A stretch of 64,000 nucleotides of DNA from Flavobacteriales bacterium (GTDB lineage: Bacteria > Bacteroidota > Bacteroidia > Flavobacteriales_D > Crocinitomicaceae): NCBI GenBank assembly GCA_947470515.1, contig CANITF010000003.1, positions 1-64,000 of the forward strand, in the 5' to 3' direction. The notes beneath the pieces are model-generated. The model saw only the letters and a list, made by a program, of their open reading frames with translations, had not been told where the DNA came from and did not search any database. Both the position numbers and the translations under genes were made by a program. This document shows positions 62,536 to 64,000 of this stretch, piece after piece (position 1 is the stretch's first letter; every line of letters begins with the position of its first letter).

Positions 62536-63267
62536 TTATTTTTTTAATGTTTTAATCACTGTTAAAGCAGCAAAAATGAATAAACCGATGATTGAAAAGA
62601 AATAGACTAAATCGCTTGTATCAATGACACCTCTTTTAATAGCATCATAATGAAAAGAAAGACTTGTGTATTGAATAACATAATCGAATTTCCCCATTAA
62701 ATTAAATGAACCTAACAGTTTGAATCCATCGAAAAAGATCCAGCATAAAAACATGGAAAGGATGAACGCAACTATTTGACTGCTTGTCAAGGAAGAAGCA
62801 AAAATTCCAATTGCTACAAAAGTTGAACCGAGTAAAATCAAACCAATATAGGAAGTAAATGTTGCACCTCCGTCAATTACACCAACTGGACTTCCAAGAT
62901 AATACATGGAAATATAATAGATAAGCGTTGGAATAAGTGCTATAATTAAGAGCGTAACACCTGCGAAATATTTAGCAAGTAGAATTTTTAAATCTGAAAT
63001 AGGTCGTGTAAACAATAATTCAATTGTTCCAGTTCTTCGTTCTTCTGCGATTGAGCGCATCGTGATTGCTGGAATTAGAATTAAAAAGATAACTGGAGAT
63101 AAGTTGAAAAAAGGAATCAAATCTGCTTCTGTTCCCTCTAAAAGGTTGGTGTTGTAAGAAATAACCCAGTGAAATAATCCCGAAGCAATCAAGTAAATGA
63201 GTATAAAAATATACCCAATGATTGATCCTAGGAAACTTTTTATTTCTTTGAAATAAAGTGCTCTCAT
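62536..63267 (-). CDS. gldF: Gliding motility ABC transporter permease GldF
   Basis: This is a 243-residue ABC-2 permease with six transmembrane segments. The start MRALYFKEIKSFLGSIIGYIFI and the coupling segment RSIAEERRTGTIELLFTRPISDLKILLAKY are typical for GldF. With GldA and GldG it forms an exporter-like complex required for gliding, whose substrate is not known. It is the first gene of the gldF-gldG-DUF4340 operon and has the best promoter match seen in the window at 63291-63320. Confidence 0.92.
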   Translation of the reverse strand: MRALYFKEIKSFLGSIIGYIFILIYLIASGLFHWVISYNTNLLEGTEADLIPFFNLSPVIFLILIPAITMRSIAEERRTGTIELLFTRPISDLKILLAKYFAGVTLLIIALIPTLIYYISMYYLGSPVGVIDGGATFTSYIGLILLGSTFVAIGIFASSLTSSQIVAFILSMFLCWIFFDGFKLLGSFNLMGKFDYVIQYTSLSFHYDAIKRGVIDTSDLVYFFSIIGLFIFAALTVIKTLKK

Positions 63268-63290
63268 TAAAAAATAGTTTGTTAACGAGT

Positions 63291-63320
63291 CAAATTTAAG
63301 ATTTCCTTTTGAATCACCAA
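63291..63320 (-). promoter_or_regulatory. gldF promoter, full Bacteroidota consensus
   Basis: On the minus strand TTG (63320-63318), exactly 19 bases, then TAAATTTG (63298-63291). Both elements and the spacing agree with the TTG-N19-TAnnTTTG consensus. The ATG is at 63267, giving a leader of about 18 bases. Confidence 0.7.
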
Positions 63321-63363
63321 TACGGATTTAGTGCTGATGGTATATTATTGATTAAAAGGTTTT

Positions 63364-63407
63364 GTTGGGACGTATGGGCGAATTGCAATTAGCTCATACG
63401 CCCCAAC
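63364..63407. repeat. REP-like palindrome with GGGCGAATTGCAATT core
   Basis: GTTGGGACGTATGGGCGAATT pairs with AATTAGCTCATACGCCCCAAC at 18 of 21 positions around a GC-free centre, flanked by T and A runs. Related words (GGGCGAATTGCAATTCGCCC) recur, to my recall, in many bacterial genomes. It lies between gldF and cspA and could be an inserted REP element. Confidence 0.65.
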
Positions 63408-63409
63408 AA

Positions 63410-63441
63410 AAAAGTCTCGTTGAATATTCAACGAGACTTTT
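63410..63441 (-). terminator. cspA terminator
   Basis: A perfect 32-base palindrome, AAAAGTCTCGTTGAAT plus its reverse complement, followed on the minus strand by TTTTTT. It lies 26 bases past the cold-shock gene stop. Confidence 0.9.
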
Positions 63442-63467
63442 AAGAATTAATTGATGAAATATATTAG

Positions 63468-63659
63468 TTAAGCTAATTTCACATTCATGGCATTCAATCC
63501 TTTTTTACCTTCTTCAAGGTCAAATTCTACTTCGTCATTTTCTTTAATCTTATCGACTAAGCCTGAAACATGCACAAAATACTCTTTGTTTGATTCTGAA
63601 TCTGTAATAAAACCAAATCCCTTGGTGTCATTAAAGAACTTTACAACTCCTTTACTCAT
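63468..63659 (-). CDS. Cold-shock domain protein
   Basis: The 63-residue single cold-shock domain binds single-stranded RNA or DNA and melts mRNA structure. It has the RNP1 motif KGFGFITD near 13 and the RNP2-like motif EYFVHVSGL near 26, in which Val replaces the commoner Phe-Val-His of YFVHFS-type forms. The length is slightly below the usual 66-70. It is a single gene with its own terminator, and probably responds to cold or growth phase. A TTG-N18-TAACTTTA promoter candidate lies at 63686-63714. Confidence 0.93.
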   Translation of the reverse strand: MSKGVVKFFNDTKGFGFITDSESNKEYFVHVSGLVDKIKENDEVEFDLEEGKKGLNAMNVKLA

Positions 63660-63685
63660 TACTCTTTGATTAGTTAGTTTTCAAG

Positions 63686-63714
63686 TAAAGTTATATTATA
63701 ATTTGAAACGGCAA
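63686..63714 (-). promoter_or_regulatory. Candidate promoter of the cold-shock gene
   Basis: On the minus strand TTG (63714-63712), 18 bases, then TAACTTTA (63693-63686), one mismatch to the consensus. The leader would be about 25 bases, shorter than the long regulatory leaders of E. coli cspA. Confidence 0.4.
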
Positions 63715-63750
63715 AATTATTTTAGAAAAAAAATGCAGATTTTTTATTTT

Positions 63751-64000
63751 TTAATCCTTGATTTCAAAGCCATTAAAGTGTTCAGTAACACTCCATGCTT
63801 GTGGTTTTTCTGCAAACCAAGGCTTTATTTTCGGCCATATTTGACCAAATGTTTCAGATTTACGGTAGTTTTCTAATGCTGCTTCATTCTCCCAATGACT
63901 ATATGTCATCACACTTGTTGGCGTATCAAGATCTCTTAATAATTTCATTCCTAAACATCCTGGAAAGCTATTTACTTTGTCTTTAATGGTATCGAAAAAA
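63751..64000 (-). CDS. Antibiotic biosynthesis monooxygenase-like (ABM) protein, 5' end outside window
   Basis: The frame is open to the window edge, so the true start is beyond 64000. The visible 83 residues read FFDTIKDKVNSFPGCLGMKL, then the ABM ferredoxin-like fold with MTYSHWENEAALENYRKSE, ending FWGPI-like FGQIWPKIKPWF and VTEHFNGFEIKD. Such small proteins are heme- or quinol-binding monooxygenases or simply dimeric alpha-beta barrels; the substrate is unknown. An internal Met (63948) could be read as a start but would cut the fold. Confidence 0.75.
   Translation of the reverse strand, partial: FFDTIKDKVNSFPGCLGMKLLRDLDTPTSVMTYSHWENEAALENYRKSETFGQIWPKIKPWFAEKPQAWSVTEHFNGFEIKD

Overview
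The window is chromosomal DNA of a low-GC, gliding Bacteroidota bacterium, most likely order Flavobacteriales. The main evidence is: two proteins and one gene remnant carrying type IX secretion (T9SS) C-terminal sorting domains; gldF-gldG gliding motility genes; a DUF4290 gene; Bacteroidota-type -7 promoter boxes (TAnnTTTG) just upstream of many starts; a DnaJ with only two of the usual four zinc motifs; and a DnaK with GGGTHD instead of GGGTFD. A Crocinitomicaceae/Fluviicola-like source is possible, but I cannot prove it from sequence alone. No rRNA, tRNA, CRISPR array, prophage or complete insertion sequence was seen.

Layout. 1-4.9 kb: purL, DUF4290, murA and a TlpA-like thioredoxin on +. 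4.9-7.7 kb: a large T9SS-exported FG-GAP/SprB-repeat protein on -. 8-11.2 kb: dusB and paaZ on +. 11.2-15.7 kb: an MBOAT O-acyltransferase with two SGNH hydrolases on -, a likely surface-glycan O-acetylation unit. 15.9-23.2 kb: grpE-dnaJ, a CPBP protease, a NatAB-like ABC exporter, a Ppx/GppA phosphatase and a sigma-54-type response regulator without a DNA-binding domain. 23.2-25.2 kb: two tandem paralogous secreted proteins of unknown function. 25.6-28.6 kb: a YfhO-family membrane protein. 28.6-38.4 kb: a minus-strand surface-glycan locus with all six pseudaminic acid steps (PseB, C, H, G, I, F; G and H fused), a Pse-associated methylase, two glycosyltransferase-like proteins and an odd zinc-motif/T9SS protein. 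38.9-45.8 kb: a flippase, alaS, an M23 peptidase, a CapA-like protein and a lipoprotein. 46-52.3 kb: dnaK, a decayed T9SS gene tail and two tandem kup potassium transporters. 52.5-55.8 kb: thrS-infC-rpmI-rplT. 55.9-59.6 kb: comEC and dnaN. 59.7-63.3 kb: gldF-gldG-DUF4340. 63.4-64 kb: a cold-shock protein and the 3' part of a monooxygenase-like gene.

Functional themes. Much of the window serves the cell surface: murA, M23, MBOAT/SGNH, the pseudaminic acid locus with glycosyltransferases and a flippase, CapA, T9SS cargo and gliding proteins. The rest is housekeeping (translation, chaperones, clamp, purine synthesis). 

The clearest signals not explained by ordinary annotation are non-coding: (1) a 47-bp repeat present twice in inverted orientation (38774-38820 and 58194-58240, 46 of 47 identical), both in long AT-rich intergenic regions that also share a second, 16-bp motif; (2) a family of low-complexity spacers built from AATTC/GGAATT/AAATCCCGAATT words at seven gene boundaries; (3) REP-like palindromes at 11167-11217 and 63364-63407; (4) a T9SS sorting-domain remnant between two near-identical hairpins 240 bp apart. 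I found no single cluster that I can defend as a wholly new system. The best uncharacterised protein candidates are the tandem KPVIYLYP-family pair and the N-terminal-Cys/T9SS hybrid at 37541-38449.
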